From: Dyadobacter linearis
GTDB lineage: Bacteria > Bacteroidota > Bacteroidia > Cytophagales > Spirosomataceae
DNA length: 64,000 bases
Assembly (NCBI RefSeq): GCF_907165045.1
Contig: NZ_CAJRAU010000003.1
Span: forward strand, 558,001 to 622,000
Direction: 5' to 3'
Shown piece by piece: positions 52,988 through 62,767 of the stretch; within the stretch, counting starts at the first letter, position 1, and each line of letters opens with the position of its first letter. Position numbers and translations under genes: made by a program. The notes beneath the pieces were generated by a model. The model had not been told where the DNA came from. It worked only from the letters and a program-made list of their open reading frames with translations, and ran no database searches.

Positions 52988-54283
52988 TTAGAAAGATATC
53001 GCAGACGTTTCGCGGCTGATCAGCGCTTCGCGATCGGGGCCGGTGGAAATGAATGTGATCGGCAACTTTAATTCTTCTTCCAAATACTTCACATAAGCAA
53101 GCAGTTCTTCCGGAATTGAGTCGAAATCGTGGATTCCGTCAAGCGACTGCTGCCAGCCTTTGAATTCTTTATAGATAGGCTCAACCGTCTCGTCACACAA
53201 ATCGTAAGGAAGCTGTTCAGTTAAGGTACCGTCAGCCAGTTTATATTGTGTACAAACTTTGATAGAATCAAAAATCGTCAATACATCGACTTTCATCATG
53301 ATCAGCTGCGTAACGCCGTTGATCATGATCGCATATTTCAATGCAGGCAGATCGAGCCAGCCGCAGCGGCGCGGGCGACCGGTAGTAGCACCGAATTCGC
53401 GACCTTCCTGACGCATTTTCTCACCAATTTCATCTGATAGTTCAGTAGGAAATGGGCCGCTGCCAACACGGGTACAGTATGCTTTGAAAATACCGAAAAC
53501 CTCTCCTATCTGACTTGGAGCAATACCCAAGCCTGTGCACGCGCCTGCGGCCATCGTAGTCGAGCTCGTCACGAATGGATAAGAACCGAAATCAATATCC
53601 AGCAAGGAACCCTGCGCACCCTCGGCCAAAACGGTTTTGTTTTGTACCAATGCATCATTCACAAGGTATTCGCTATTGACCAGCGTGAATTGCTTCATGA
53701 ATTCGACCGCAGCGAAGAAGTTTTCTTCTGCTTTCGGCAAAGCTTCGGCGTAGTCAAACTGATAGAAATCAAGGATAACTTTATGCGCGTCAACCAGTTT
53801 CTTATATTTCTGAGCAAAATTCGGTGAAAGCACATCACCTACCCGCAGACCCAATCTGGCTGTTTTGTCCTGATAAGCCGGGCCAATTCCTCTTAGCGTA
53901 GAACCGATTTTGGAATCACCTTTTGACTTCTCGTAAGCTGCGTCGAGCAGGGAATGGGTTGGGACAATGATGGATGCTTTCTTGGAAACATACAGATTGC
54001 TGATCAGGTCCAGGTTGTATTTTCCCAGGTTTTCAATCTCTCTTCTGAAAACGATCGGATCCAATACAACACCGTTTCCGATAATATTCTGAATATCGCT
54101 GCGGAAAATCCCTGACGGAATTTGGTGTAAAACGTGTTTGATACCGTCAAATTCCAAAGTATGTCCGGCATTCGGGCCACCTTGAAAACGGGCTACAACC
54201 TGATATCGCGGCGCAAGAACGTCCACAATTTTACCTTTTCCCTCGTCTCCCCATTGGAGCCCAAGTAGTACGTCAACTTTCAT
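52988..54283 (-). CDS. purA: Adenylosuccinate synthetase
   Basis: This enzyme of 431 residues joins IMP and aspartate with GTP to give adenylosuccinate, the first step from IMP to AMP. The GTP-binding start GLQWGDEGKGKIVDVL and NAGHTL (catalytic Asp and His) are intact, with the later TVLAEGAQGSLLDIDFG, TTTGRPRRCGWLDL and STGPDRE motifs. Length is normal. It converges on the SNF2 helicase, with a shared terminator in between. Confidence 0.98.
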   Translation of the reverse strand: MKVDVLLGLQWGDEGKGKIVDVLAPRYQVVARFQGGPNAGHTLEFDGIKHVLHQIPSGIFRSDIQNIIGNGVVLDPIVFRREIENLGKYNLDLISNLYVSKKASIIVPTHSLLDAAYEKSKGDSKIGSTLRGIGPAYQDKTARLGLRVGDVLSPNFAQKYKKLVDAHKVILDFYQFDYAEALPKAEENFFAAVEFMKQFTLVNSEYLVNDALVQNKTVLAEGAQGSLLDIDFGSYPFVTSSTTMAAGACTGLGIAPSQIGEVFGIFKAYCTRVGSGPFPTELSDEIGEKMRQEGREFGATTGRPRRCGWLDLPALKYAIMINGVTQLIMMKVDVLTIFDSIKVCTQYKLADGTLTEQLPYDLCDETVEPIYKEFKGWQQSLDGIHDFDSIPEELLAYVKYLEEELKLPITFISTGPDREALISRETSAISF

Positions 54284-54356
54284 TCAATTTTTGATTACTG
54301 AAACTAATATGGTGTAAGGCGGGCAGTCGAATTACCGGCTGCCCGATCTGTCTAAA

Positions 54357-54860
54357 CTATCTATCCTCGTAAGCTGCCGAGGTCTCCCGCGGGATTTCGT
54401 TGCGGTTCTGGCAATTCTCTTTGGTACAATTGCCGTAAAAGATCAGGGAATGGTGCATCACACTAAAATTGAGCATTTCTCCCACCATGTTCTGAATGGA
54501 CTGGATCCTTGGATCGCAAAACTCCATCACTTTGTGGCAATCGGTGCAGATCAGGTGATCGTGCTGCTTGTTTCCGTACGATTTTTCAAACTGCGCCAGG
54601 TTTTTGCCAAACTGGTGCTTGGTAACCAGATCGCAGTCTACCAGTACGTCCAACGTGTTGTAAACAGTAGCGCGGCTGACCCGATAACGCTTGTTCTTCA
54701 TACTGATATAAAGCTCATCGACGTCAAAATGATCTTCCCTGGTGTAGATCTCTTCCAATATCGCAAAACGCTCGGGTGTTTTACGAAGTCCTTTATTTTC
54801 CAGGTAAGCCGTCAGAATTTTCTTGGCGGCTTCGAAATTTGGTTTGCTGGCTTGTGGCAT
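54357..54860 (-). CDS. Fur-family metal-responsive transcription regulator
   Basis: This regulator of 167 residues has the Fur winged helix (GLRKTPERFAIL, then YRVSRATVYNTLDVLVDCDLV) and the C-terminal metal-binding dimer domain HDHLICTDCHKVMEFCDP with the two zinc pairs C-x2-C (CTDC) and C-x4-C (CTKENC). Whether it senses iron, zinc or peroxide (Fur, Zur or PerR) cannot be told from sequence alone. It is 73 bases upstream of purA on the same strand. Confidence 0.93.
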   Translation of the reverse strand: MPQASKPNFEAAKKILTAYLENKGLRKTPERFAILEEIYTREDHFDVDELYISMKNKRYRVSRATVYNTLDVLVDCDLVTKHQFGKNLAQFEKSYGNKQHDHLICTDCHKVMEFCDPRIQSIQNMVGEMLNFSVMHHSLIFYGNCTKENCQNRNEIPRETSAAYEDR

Positions 54861-54982
54861 ATCTGTGATATTCTTGCGCGAAAATACGCTTTTTTACAGT
54901 AAATCATAGTCAGTCTGGCAATTTAACACCACCGGGACCAACCACATTTAATAACACTGCATATTGATAATCGTTCACCCAA

Positions 54983-57268
54983 TTATGTGTGACTGAGGTT
55001 GGTGTCGAAGCGCTGAACGTTGTAAACTCCCTCTACCTGTTCGAGTTTATTTATGAGAATATCCAAATGTCGGGTATCCTGTACATAGAGTTTAATATCC
55101 CCATTAAAAACCCCGTCTTTGGTATCGATCGTGAGTCCCCGCATATTGATATGCAGCTCGTTAGAGATAATTCTGGTCACATCGTTCACCAATCCTACGC
55201 GGTCTGTTCCCGACAAATATAGTCCGGCCAGGAAAGCTTCATCCTTATTGGATTCCCACTTTGCCTTGATGATCCTGTTCCCGTGTTTGGACATCAGCTC
55301 GGCTGCATTCGGGCAGGTGGTACGGTGGATTTTAATGCCTTCGTTGATCGTCACAAAACCGAAAACGTCATCTCCCGCGATTGGGTTACAGCAGGCTGCG
55401 AGCTTGTAGTCGATCTTGTCCATATCGTCGCCGATTAGGAGCGTATCGCTGTCTGCACGGTCGCCGTGGATTTGTTTGAGGAATTTCGTAAGCGTTTTCC
55501 CGTCGCTCGAACCGTTTGCGGGAGCCGGAGTAACCGCATCTGCGGCTTTACGCTCTTTCGATTCTTTATCCCGCTTGAACCTTTTCAGTTCGTCAAGATG
55601 AATGTAGCCTTTCCCGATCCTGTAAAAAAAGTCGGTGGAAGTTTTGCATTCAAAAAACGCGCGCAGCTGGTTTACAACTTCGGCGGTGAGATCGATACCC
55701 AGAATTTTGAGTTTTTTCTCCACCATCTGCCGCCCGTCGGTTTCATAGCGGCGGTTATCTTCTTTCAAGAAATCCTTAATCCTCGCCCTGGCTTTCGAGG
55801 TAACTACGATCCGCAGCCAGTCTTCATTCGGCTTCTGCTTGCCGGAAGTAATGATCTCGATCTGGTCGCCATTATTGAGCACATAACTGATCGGGACCAA
55901 TATCCCGCCCACTTTCGCCGCCATACAATGCGCGCCCACTTCTGAATGTATATCAAATGCAAAATCAAGTGCGGTGGCGCCGCTTTGCAGTACTTTCAGT
56001 TCACCTTTTGGTGTAAAAACAAAAACCTCTTCATTGAACAAATTGCTCCTGAATTCGTCCAGGAACTCTATTGCGGCTGTTTTATCGCCAAACCCATTTT
56101 CCAGCGTCTCGCGCACCTGCGTGATCCACTGTTCAATATTGCCGCGCACTTTGGTATCATTTCCTTTGTATTTCCAGTGAGCCGCATACCCCTTTTCAGC
56201 GATTTCGTCCATGCGCGTCGTGCGGATCTGGACTTCTACCCACTGGCCGCTTTTGCTCATTACAGTAGAGTGCAGCGACTGGTAACCGTTTGCCCGTGGC
56301 GTACTCAAAAAGTCTTTCAACCGGTCCGGGTTGGGCTTATAGTGGTCAGTTACAATGGAATATGCCTGCCAGCAGATCGCTTTTTCCCGATCATTTTCCG
56401 CCGAAGATTCGAGCACAATCCGAATTGCGAAAAGATCATATATTTCCTCGAATGGCTTACTCTGCTTGCGCATTTTGTTCCAGATCGAATAAATCGACTT
56501 GGGGCGCCCTTTGAGGATAAAATTCAAACCGGCAGATTCGAGGTCCTGGGCGATCGGCTCCATGAATTTCGCGATAAAGCGGTCACGGATCCCTTTCGTT
56601 TCTCTCAGTTTTCTGGCAATTGCGCGGTATTCCTGCGGTTCTGTGTATTTAAGATAAAGTTCTTCCAGCTCGGATTTAATGCTGTAAAGCCCAAGCCGGT
56701 GCGCGAGCGGCGCGTAAATGAATATCGTTTCCGAAGCTATTTTAAGCTGCTTGTCGCGCGGCATACTGTCAAGCGTCCGCATATTGTGCAGCCTGTCAGC
56801 CAGTTTAACCAAAATCACCCGCACATCATCCGACAGCGTGAGCAGCATTTTCCGGAAATTTTCCGCCTGCTGGGAAGATCCATATTCAAACTTGCCTGAG
56901 ATTTTGGTAAGTCCGTCGATGATCTTGGCTACCTTTTTGCCAAAAAGCCGCTCAATATCCACGATCCGCATATCGGTATCCTCTACGACATCGTGCAGCA
57001 ATGCCGCGACAATACCGGTGGTACCTAAACCGATCTCTTCAACAACGATCTGTGCTACTGCAAGCGGGTGGTAAATGTAAGGTTCACCCGACCGCCTGCG
57101 CATATCTTTATGGGCCTCAACCGAAGTATAAAAGGCCTTTTTGATTAATTTGGCATCATTATCCTTTAAGAATGGCTTGGCTGTGCGTAATAACCTCCGA
57201 TACTTTTTAAGAATATCCTTCCGCTCCTGTTCAAGATCAATATTGAGGGCCTCAACGAGTTGCTCCAC
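54983..57268 (-). CDS. rel: Bifunctional (p)ppGpp synthetase/hydrolase
   Basis: This stringent-response enzyme of 761 residues both makes and breaks (p)ppGpp. It has an HD hydrolase domain (YIYHPLAVAQIVVEE, LLHDVVEDTD), a synthetase domain (YDLFAIRIV, STPRANGYQSLHSTVM), a TGS domain (VFTPKGELKVL, GATALDFAFDIHSEVG), a zinc-finger-like segment (CCNPIAGDDVFGF) and a C-terminal ACT domain (TDRVGLVNDVTRII). The intact HD motif argues for hydrolase activity as well. It is transcribed leftwards, away from tRNA-Leu(TAG). Confidence 0.97.
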   Translation of the reverse strand: MEQLVEALNIDLEQERKDILKKYRRLLRTAKPFLKDNDAKLIKKAFYTSVEAHKDMRRRSGEPYIYHPLAVAQIVVEEIGLGTTGIVAALLHDVVEDTDMRIVDIERLFGKKVAKIIDGLTKISGKFEYGSSQQAENFRKMLLTLSDDVRVILVKLADRLHNMRTLDSMPRDKQLKIASETIFIYAPLAHRLGLYSIKSELEELYLKYTEPQEYRAIARKLRETKGIRDRFIAKFMEPIAQDLESAGLNFILKGRPKSIYSIWNKMRKQSKPFEEIYDLFAIRIVLESSAENDREKAICWQAYSIVTDHYKPNPDRLKDFLSTPRANGYQSLHSTVMSKSGQWVEVQIRTTRMDEIAEKGYAAHWKYKGNDTKVRGNIEQWITQVRETLENGFGDKTAAIEFLDEFRSNLFNEEVFVFTPKGELKVLQSGATALDFAFDIHSEVGAHCMAAKVGGILVPISYVLNNGDQIEIITSGKQKPNEDWLRIVVTSKARARIKDFLKEDNRRYETDGRQMVEKKLKILGIDLTAEVVNQLRAFFECKTSTDFFYRIGKGYIHLDELKRFKRDKESKERKAADAVTPAPANGSSDGKTLTKFLKQIHGDRADSDTLLIGDDMDKIDYKLAACCNPIAGDDVFGFVTINEGIKIHRTTCPNAAELMSKHGNRIIKAKWESNKDEAFLAGLYLSGTDRVGLVNDVTRIISNELHINMRGLTIDTKDGVFNGDIKLYVQDTRHLDILINKLEQVEGVYNVQRFDTNLSHT

Positions 57269-57362
57269 TGCTGTTTTTTAATTGGTATGCTTCACCAAAA
57301 TAACAAATTCCGGCGACATTTTTCAATATCCTGTTACCAAAAGATAAAATTTTCAAAAAAGC

Positions 57363-57394
57363 TTGCATCTATCTAAAAAATAGAAATACCTTTG
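57363..57394 (+). promoter_or_regulatory. Promoter of tRNA-Leu(TAG)
   Basis: TTG at 57363-57365 and TACCTTTG at 57387-57394 are separated by 21 bases, matching the Bacteroidota consensus. The tRNA begins 57 bases after the box, leaving room for a 5' leader. Confidence 0.75.
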
Positions 57395-57451
57395 CACTCC
57401 CAATTCGAGAAAGGGCAGCAATATTAACCCCTATTGAATCTGGAAAAGTGA

Positions 57452-57533
57452 GCGGGCGTGGCGGAACTGGTAGACGTGCTAGACTTAGGATCTAGTGCCG
57501 CAAGGCGTGGGGGTTCGATTCCCTCCGCCCGTA
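57452..57533 (+). tRNA. tRNA-Leu(TAG)
   Basis: An 82-base tRNA with a leucine-type long variable arm. The acceptor stem pairs GCGGGCG with CGCCCGT and the anticodon loop is CTTAGGA, giving anticodon TAG. CCA is not encoded. It is followed by a possible structured RNA and a terminator. Confidence 0.97.
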
Positions 57534-57540
57534 CGATTAC

Positions 57541-57610
57541 AAGGGAATGACGGGGCATCAGATTCCTATCCCAATTTGGAAAGATGTGCTGCTCCGTAGT
57601 AAGACCCGTC
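57541..57610 (+). ncRNA. Possible structured RNA downstream of tRNA-Leu(TAG)
   Basis: The 77 bases between the tRNA and its terminator can fold as a closed structure: GACGGG (57549-57554) pairs with CCCGTC (57605-57610), and inside it CATC/GATG (57556-57559 with 57583-57586) and TTCC/GGAA (57563-57566 with 57578-57581) form an inner hairpin. The terminator follows immediately. It may be just the tRNA trailer; no known RNA family was recognised. Confidence 0.25.
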
Positions 57611-57650
57611 AAATGCCCTCAGGACTTCGTTTTGAGGGCATTTTTATTTT
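57611..57650 (+). terminator. Terminator of the tRNA-Leu(TAG) transcript
   Basis: An 11-base perfect stem (AAATGCCCTCA at 57611-57621 with TGAGGGCATTT at 57633-57643) is followed by a T-rich tail. Confidence 0.85.
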
Positions 57651-57697
57651 TCATTTCTGTTTTATACCCAAGGTGTTACCATTAGCATAAGCGAAAT

Positions 57698-59047
57698 ATG
57701 GAAGTTCTGTTAGAAAAAAGCTCACCAACGTTGGCTTCATTGAAAGTAACGTTAACCAAAGAAGATTACCAGCCCAAGGTCGATAAAACGATAAAGGACT
57801 ATTCTAAAAAGGTAAACCTGAAAGGGTTCCGCCCAGGAAAAGTACCTTCCCACGTGATCCAGCGCATGTACGGAAAAAGCATTTTGGTTGACGAGGTCAA
57901 CAATTTGCTGAGCACTGCGGTGAGCAATTATATCAGAGAAAACAAATTGCAGGTTGTAGGTGACCCCGTTCCCGATCGCGACAAAGCGGCTGAGGTAAAC
58001 TGGGACAAAGCAACTGAATTCGAGTTCGTTTACGAACTGGGTGTTGCTTCTGATTTTGAAGTAAATCTTTCGGAACTGCCTGCGGTGAAAAGATATACGA
58101 TCAATGTAGATGACAATGAATTGAACAAAACATTGGACAGTCTGCGCGAGCGTTTTGCAGATAGCGTTCACCCGGAAGTAAGTGAAGCCGGTGATATGAT
58201 TTTCGGCGAACTGAAACAGGAGTCAAGCGAATTCACAACCCGCACCGCTATTCCTACCAAACAAGTGAAGGAAGAAGCGGTTGCGAAATTTATCGGAGTG
58301 AAAAAAGATGACGTGGTCACTTTCGACATTCAGGATACATTCTCCGACGAATCGGCGATTGCGCACGTTACCGGCAAGAAAAAAGAAGATATTGGTTCAC
58401 TTTCAGGCGATTTTGTTTTGACTGTTGAAGATATCACACGCCAGGCTCCGGCAGAATTCAACCAGGAGTTTTTTGATAAAGTACTGGGACCAGGTCAGGC
58501 TGACAGCGAAGAGCAATTCAAAGAAAAGGTTCTTGAAATTATCAAAGGAAACTACGAGCGTGAAACAGAAGCATTGCTTCGCCGCGATATCGAGTTTGCA
58601 TTGCTTGATAATATCTCGATCGACGTTCCTGAGGAGTTTTTGAAAGATTGGCTGGAACGCTCTAACGAAGGCAAATTTAGCCGCGAGCAGATCGAGGAGC
58701 AGTTTGAAGATTTCAAAAAATCATTGAAACTGAGCCTGATTAAAAACAGGGTAGCAGACAGAGAAAGCATTAAAGTTGAATATCCTGAGATCATGGAATT
58801 TACCCGTAATATGGTAAAAGGTCAGTTCGGCATCTACGGTGACGATGACAATATGAAAGAAACGATTGACCGCGTGGCACAAGGTTACCTGGCTGACAAA
58901 GAGCGTGATAACTACACAAGCATATTCAATCAGGTATTTGACAATAAAGTATTAGACGTCATCCGCAACCAGGTTAGTACCGACGAGCAGACGATTGAAA
59001 TAAGTGAATTTGAGAAACTGGCGAAAGGCGAAGAAGTAGCCGCCTGA
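57698..59047 (+). CDS. tig: Trigger factor, ribosome-associated chaperone
   Basis: This 449-residue chaperone binds nascent chains at the ribosome exit. The N-terminal ribosome-binding domain has the signature loop GFRPGKVPSHVI near residue 44 (the family's GFRxGKxP). The FKBP-like middle region (about residues 160-250) is weakly conserved, as is usual in Bacteroidota. A long helical C-terminal domain completes the protein. Upstream lies the tRNA unit and its terminator; downstream is a strong hairpin terminator at 59072, so tig looks monocistronic. Confidence 0.95.
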   Translation: MEVLLEKSSPTLASLKVTLTKEDYQPKVDKTIKDYSKKVNLKGFRPGKVPSHVIQRMYGKSILVDEVNNLLSTAVSNYIRENKLQVVGDPVPDRDKAAEVNWDKATEFEFVYELGVASDFEVNLSELPAVKRYTINVDDNELNKTLDSLRERFADSVHPEVSEAGDMIFGELKQESSEFTTRTAIPTKQVKEEAVAKFIGVKKDDVVTFDIQDTFSDESAIAHVTGKKKEDIGSLSGDFVLTVEDITRQAPAEFNQEFFDKVLGPGQADSEEQFKEKVLEIIKGNYERETEALLRRDIEFALLDNISIDVPEEFLKDWLERSNEGKFSREQIEEQFEDFKKSLKLSLIKNRVADRESIKVEYPEIMEFTRNMVKGQFGIYGDDDNMKETIDRVAQGYLADKERDNYTSIFNQVFDNKVLDVIRNQVSTDEQTIEISEFEKLAKGEEVAA

Positions 59048-59071
59048 TTTTAATTCGCAATAAATATTTTT

Positions 59072-59110
59072 CACCGTTCCACGCCAAGGCGTAGAACGGT
59101 GTTTTTTTTA
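59072..59110 (+). terminator. Terminator after tig, also facing the HTH gene
   Basis: Arms CACCGTTC/GAACGGTG and an inner ACGCC/GGCGT stem with a small internal mismatch form a long hairpin ending in a run of T. It lies between the convergent tig and HTH genes. Confidence 0.85.
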
Positions 59111-59485
59111 GAAGCCGATCCTTTCCCGCTGCTGGCCGATCTCGCGCACAATCCCTTCGCCAAACCATTGCCTGAATTTCAGTTTCCATTGATCCAGCTC
59201 GTTCTGCATTCTGCGGTTTTCAGCCAGGAGCCGCGTATTTTCCTGCCGAAGCCAGTCCGTTTCGGACATCGACAAAGAATCAAAACCGAGCATTTCCTGT
59301 AAAGGCACGTCGAGTAGTTTCGCAATATTTTCGAGCCTTGAAACTGAAAGCTCCGTTCTCCCACGCTCCAAATCGCCGTAGGCAGTGGTAGACAAGCCGA
59401 GCATATCGGCCATATTTTCCTGGGAAAGGCCTTTTTGCAATCTGATCAGGCGGATCTTTTCCGATAAGTTAGATGCTGCGCTCAT
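59108..59485 (-). CDS. Small XRE-type helix-turn-helix regulator
   Basis: This protein of 125 residues has an XRE/Cro-type DNA-binding domain at about residues 8-65 (IRLIRLQKGLSQENMADMLGLS, YGDLERGRTELSV) and a C-terminal helical tail rich in E, R, Q and L (TDWLRQENTRLLAENRRMQ) that probably forms a coiled coil for dimerisation. The ATG at 59485 is preferred; a TTG at 59509 is an upstream alternative. It lies between tig and clpP, facing tig. Its target is unknown; no paired toxin or phage gene is nearby. Confidence 0.85.
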   Translation of the reverse strand: MSAASNLSEKIRLIRLQKGLSQENMADMLGLSTTAYGDLERGRTELSVSRLENIAKLLDVPLQEMLGFDSLSMSETDWLRQENTRLLAENRRMQNELDQWKLKFRQWFGEGIVREIGQQRERIGF

Positions 59486-59734
59486 AGTCGCTGTATTTAT
59501 CTTTTTCAAAATCGTTTACAATGCAATGTAGTGACCGCCGCCAATATCTGATCCTCGCAAATTCCGACAAATTATCGCAGTAATTGACAAGGATTATTCA
59601 ATGAAATGGTCAAATTTGTGACAGGTGAATTAATCAGCAAGCAGTTTTATAAACAGAAACTAACATATATTGCTTTTTGTTCTATAATGAATTTGCCCTT
59701 TAAATATAAATTCAATTAAAATTTAAGTTTATCG

Positions 59735-60409
59735 ATGAACCACGGAAATGAATTTAGAAAATATGCTGTCCATCACCTTGGCGTGAACGGCCTTACAGTG
59801 GACGGTTACATGAACCACACAGTTGAAAATATGACCCGCTCGGTTATTGAAGAGCGTCCGATGAACTTCCGCGAGGTGGACGTTTTCTCCCGTTTGATGG
59901 CCGACCGCATTATATTCATGGGAACTGGTGTGGACGATAATATCGCGAATATCATCGTTGCACAGCTATTGTTCCTTGAATCTGCTGATCCTAAAAAAGA
60001 CATTCTGATGTATATCAACAGCCCCGGCGGCTCGGTATACGCAGGGTTGGGAATTTATGACACCATGCAATATGTAAGACCTGATGTAGCGACAGTTTGT
60101 ACCAGTCTTGCTGCTTCAATGGGCGCTGTATTACTGGCTGGCGGTGCTGCCGGTAAACGGGCTGCATTACCTCACGCACGTGTAATGATCCACCAGCCTT
60201 CGGGAGGTGCACAGGGAACTTCGGTCGATATCGAGATCACAACCCGTGAAATAGTAAAACTGCGCCACGAACTTTACGAAATCCTGGCTAATCATACCGG
60301 ACAAACTGCGGAACAGATCGCAATTGATTCGGATCGCGATAAATGGCTGAAAGCCGGAGAAGCGAAGGAATATGGTCTGATCGACGAAGTTTTGACCAGA
60401 GATAAATAA
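59735..60409 (+). CDS. clpP: ATP-dependent Clp protease proteolytic subunit
   Basis: This 224-residue serine protease subunit forms the tetradecameric chamber that works with ClpX. The catalytic triad is visible: Ser in [12 protein letters not shown], His in [11 protein letters not shown] and Asp in SDRDKWL. The segment [27 protein letters not shown] is typical. The 225-base gap upstream holds no gene; a near-match promoter (TGAATTTG at 59688) is present. It is followed by its own hairpin terminator and then clpX. Confidence 0.97.
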   Translation: MNHGNEFRKYAVHHLGVNGLTVDGYMNHTVENMTRSVIEERPMNFREVDVFSRLMADRIIFMGTGVDDNIANIIVAQLLFLESADPKKDILMYINSPGGSVYAGLGIYDTMQYVRPDVATVCTSLAASMGAVLLAGGAAGKRAALPHARVMIHQPSGGAQGTSVDIEITTREIVKLRHELYEILANHTGQTAEQIAIDSDRDKWLKAGEAKEYGLIDEVLTRDK

Positions 60410-60429
60410 AATATCAAAAAATGAATGCG

Positions 60430-60465
60430 AGCGCCCGGAGAGCCAGTCTGTCCGGGTGCTTTTTA
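60430..60465 (+). terminator. Terminator after clpP
   Basis: A 10-base stem with one G-T pair (AGCGCCCGGA at 60430-60439, TCCGGGTGCT at 60451-60460) is followed by TTTTATT. It should separate clpP from clpX at least in part. Confidence 0.75.
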
Positions 60466-60541
60466 TTGTAAGGCCGATTTCTATTTGGTAAGCCGATCAA
60501 AAAACCGGAAATTTGTATTACTAACTGTTTAAATTTACCCA

Positions 60542-61786
60542 ATGGCACAAGTAAGTTGTTCGTTTTGCGGACGTAAGAAAAACGAAGTCGATTTATTGCT
60601 TTCCGGAATAGATGCACATATATGTAATCACTGCATAGCCCAAGGCCACCAGGTGATTACGGAAGAATTAGGGGCGAAGGAGGATAAAAAAGAGAAAAAA
60701 GGCAAGCTTCCCAAGCTGAAACCAATACCACCAACGGAAATCAAACATTTTCTTGAACAATATGTAATCGGTCAGGACGAAGCAAAACGTTCGCTGGCTG
60801 TTGCTGTATATAATCATTACAAAAGGCTTAACCAGACGACTACCGAAGATGATGTTGTGATTGAAAAATCGAATATCATTATGGTGGGCGAAACCGGAAC
60901 CGGTAAGACTTACCTGGCTAAATCTATCGCCAGAATCTTGCAGGTACCTTTTTGCGTGGCCGATGCGACGGTAGTAACTGAGGCTGGTTATGTGGGTGAA
61001 GATGTTGAAACAATCTTGACAAGACTGTTGCAGGCTGCTGACTACAATGTGGAAGCGGCCGAGCGCGGGATTGTTTACATTGATGAGATTGATAAAATCG
61101 CACGGAAGTCGGACAATCCGTCTATTACCCGCGATGTAAGTGGTGAAGGTGTGCAGCAGGCACTTTTGAAATTACTAGAAGGATCTACCGTGAATGTGCC
61201 ACCACAAGGCGGACGCAAGCATCCTGATCAGAAAATGATCACGCTTAATACTGAAAATATCCTTTTCATTTGCGGCGGCGCATTCGATGGTATTGAAAGA
61301 CATATTGGAAAACGTATCAATACACGTCCGATCGGTTTTTCAGGCGACAACAGGATCATCGAGATCTTTGATAAAGGTAATCTGATGCGCTACGTAACTG
61401 CAATGGACCTTAAATCTTTCGGATTGATCCCCGAGCTGATCGGTCGTTTGCCGGTATTGACGCATTTGAATCCATTGGATCGTGAAACTTTGCGACGTAT
61501 CCTGACCGAGCCGAAGAATGCTCTGGTGAAACAATACAGCAAACTATTTGCGATGGAGGGTATTACACTTCACTTCGAAGAGGCGGTACTTGACTTCATT
61601 GTGGATCAGGCGATGACCTACAAACTAGGTGCACGTGGTCTCCGCGCGATTTGCGAATCGATCATGACAGACGCGATGTTTGATCTTCCGTCTCAGAAGG
61701 ATGTGAATGAATTCACGCTTTCGCTGGATTACGCAAAAGATAAATTTGAAAAATCTTCAATGTCTATACTGCGCTCAGTAGCATAG
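60542..61786 (+). CDS. clpX: ATP-dependent Clp protease ATPase subunit
   Basis: This AAA+ unfoldase of 414 residues feeds tagged substrates to ClpP. It has the N-terminal C4 zinc-binding domain ([18 protein letters not shown]), Walker A in [13 protein letters not shown] (the usual GPTGSGKT with two changes), Walker B in [10 protein letters not shown], and the sensor region [18 protein letters not shown] that contacts ATP and substrate. The C-terminal small domain [13 protein letters not shown] is normal. It lies 132 bases after clpP. Confidence 0.97.
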   Translation: MAQVSCSFCGRKKNEVDLLLSGIDAHICNHCIAQGHQVITEELGAKEDKKEKKGKLPKLKPIPPTEIKHFLEQYVIGQDEAKRSLAVAVYNHYKRLNQTTTEDDVVIEKSNIIMVGETGTGKTYLAKSIARILQVPFCVADATVVTEAGYVGEDVETILTRLLQAADYNVEAAERGIVYIDEIDKIARKSDNPSITRDVSGEGVQQALLKLLEGSTVNVPPQGGRKHPDQKMITLNTENILFICGGAFDGIERHIGKRINTRPIGFSGDNRIIEIFDKGNLMRYVTAMDLKSFGLIPELIGRLPVLTHLNPLDRETLRRILTEPKNALVKQYSKLFAMEGITLHFEEAVLDFIVDQAMTYKLGARGLRAICESIMTDAMFDLPSQKDVNEFTLSLDYAKDKFEKSSMSILRSVA

Positions 61787-61804
61787 TAATAGCAAGCTTA
61801 TTTG

Positions 61805-61850
61805 AAACGCCTGGCATATCAAACGATGTCAGGCGTTTTATTTTTTATGG
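61805..61850 (+). terminator. Terminator after clpX
   Basis: Arms AAACGCCTGGCAT (61805-61817) and ATGTCAGGCGTTT (61826-61838) pair over 13 positions with one G-T pair, followed by TATTTTTTAT. Confidence 0.85.
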
Positions 61851-61888
61851 CAATAGTCCTATTTTGCAAACAAAAATAAAATAGTAGC

Positions 61889-62662
61889 ATGGAAACCTGG
61901 CTGGGAAACAAATCGATAGTAATCATTGGAGGTACGACGGGGCTCGGTTTTTCAGCGGCCAAAGCTTTCGTAAGAAATGGGGCGAATGTGGTTGTAGTAG
62001 GGCGTAACCCTGAAAACTGCCTGGTGGCGGAGTTGCAGCTCGGAAGTACCGCGCGCGCAAAGCAAGGTGACGCCACACACCCGCAAACCGCGATGGACGC
62101 GATCCAGCTGTGTATCCGTGAATTCGGAAGTTTCGACGGACTGTACCACGTGGCAGGCGGAGGCGGCAAAAGTCTTGGCGACGGACCTTTGCACGAACTT
62201 TCCCTGGAAGGCTGGAACAAAACGCTCGACTGGAACCTCACTTCCCTGATGTTATCGAACCAGGCGGCGATCCGCACTTTTATTGGTATGAATAAAGGGG
62301 GTAGTATCCTGAATATGAGCTCGGTTCTGGGCTTTTCGCCTGCGCGGCATTTCTCGAATCATGCTTATGCTACTGCTAAATCTGCCGTGATCGGCTTTTC
62401 AAAATCCATTGCAGCATCTTACGCGGCCCAGAATATCCGTGTCAATGTGCTTACTCCGGGTATTATTGAAGGAATTGACGGTCAGCAAAAGGATTCCGCC
62501 GGATTTGTTACTACCAAACAGGCGCTCGACGGAGGCCGCTACGGGCTGCCTGGCGACCTGGACGGAGCGGCCGTTTACTTTATGTCGGACTACGCCAAAT
62601 TTACTACCGGACAGAATTTTAGTGTGGACGGCGGCTGGGAAGTAAGCGACGGCCAGTACTGA
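61889..62662 (+). CDS. Short-chain dehydrogenase/reductase
   Basis: This classical SDR enzyme of 257 residues has the cofactor motif GGTTGLGFSAAKAF, the active-site serine in LNMSSVLGFSP and Y-x3-K in HAYATAKSAVIGF. The C-terminal DYAKFTTGQNFSVDGGW is the family ending. It would oxidise or reduce an alcohol/ketone using NAD(P); the substrate is unknown. It is separated from clpX by a terminator and stands 105 bases before the sugar kinase gene, so a joint role is possible but not shown. Confidence 0.9.
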   Translation: METWLGNKSIVIIGGTTGLGFSAAKAFVRNGANVVVVGRNPENCLVAELQLGSTARAKQGDATHPQTAMDAIQLCIREFGSFDGLYHVAGGGGKSLGDGPLHELSLEGWNKTLDWNLTSLMLSNQAAIRTFIGMNKGGSILNMSSVLGFSPARHFSNHAYATAKSAVIGFSKSIAASYAAQNIRVNVLTPGIIEGIDGQQKDSAGFVTTKQALDGGRYGLPGDLDGAAVYFMSDYAKFTTGQNFSVDGGWEVSDGQY

Positions 62663-62767
62663 ATTAAATGTCTGCACAATGTGAACAATTCAAGAAGGGC
62701 GCGGCGTGGATCAGTTTTTTGTTTTTATTCGCATAAATTAGCGTGATAAACAGATAACCCCACTCCT

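Noticed and set aside
55946..56899. Long open frame (317 codons) opposite rel
   Set aside because: It lies fully inside the conserved rel gene on the other strand and has no family motifs.
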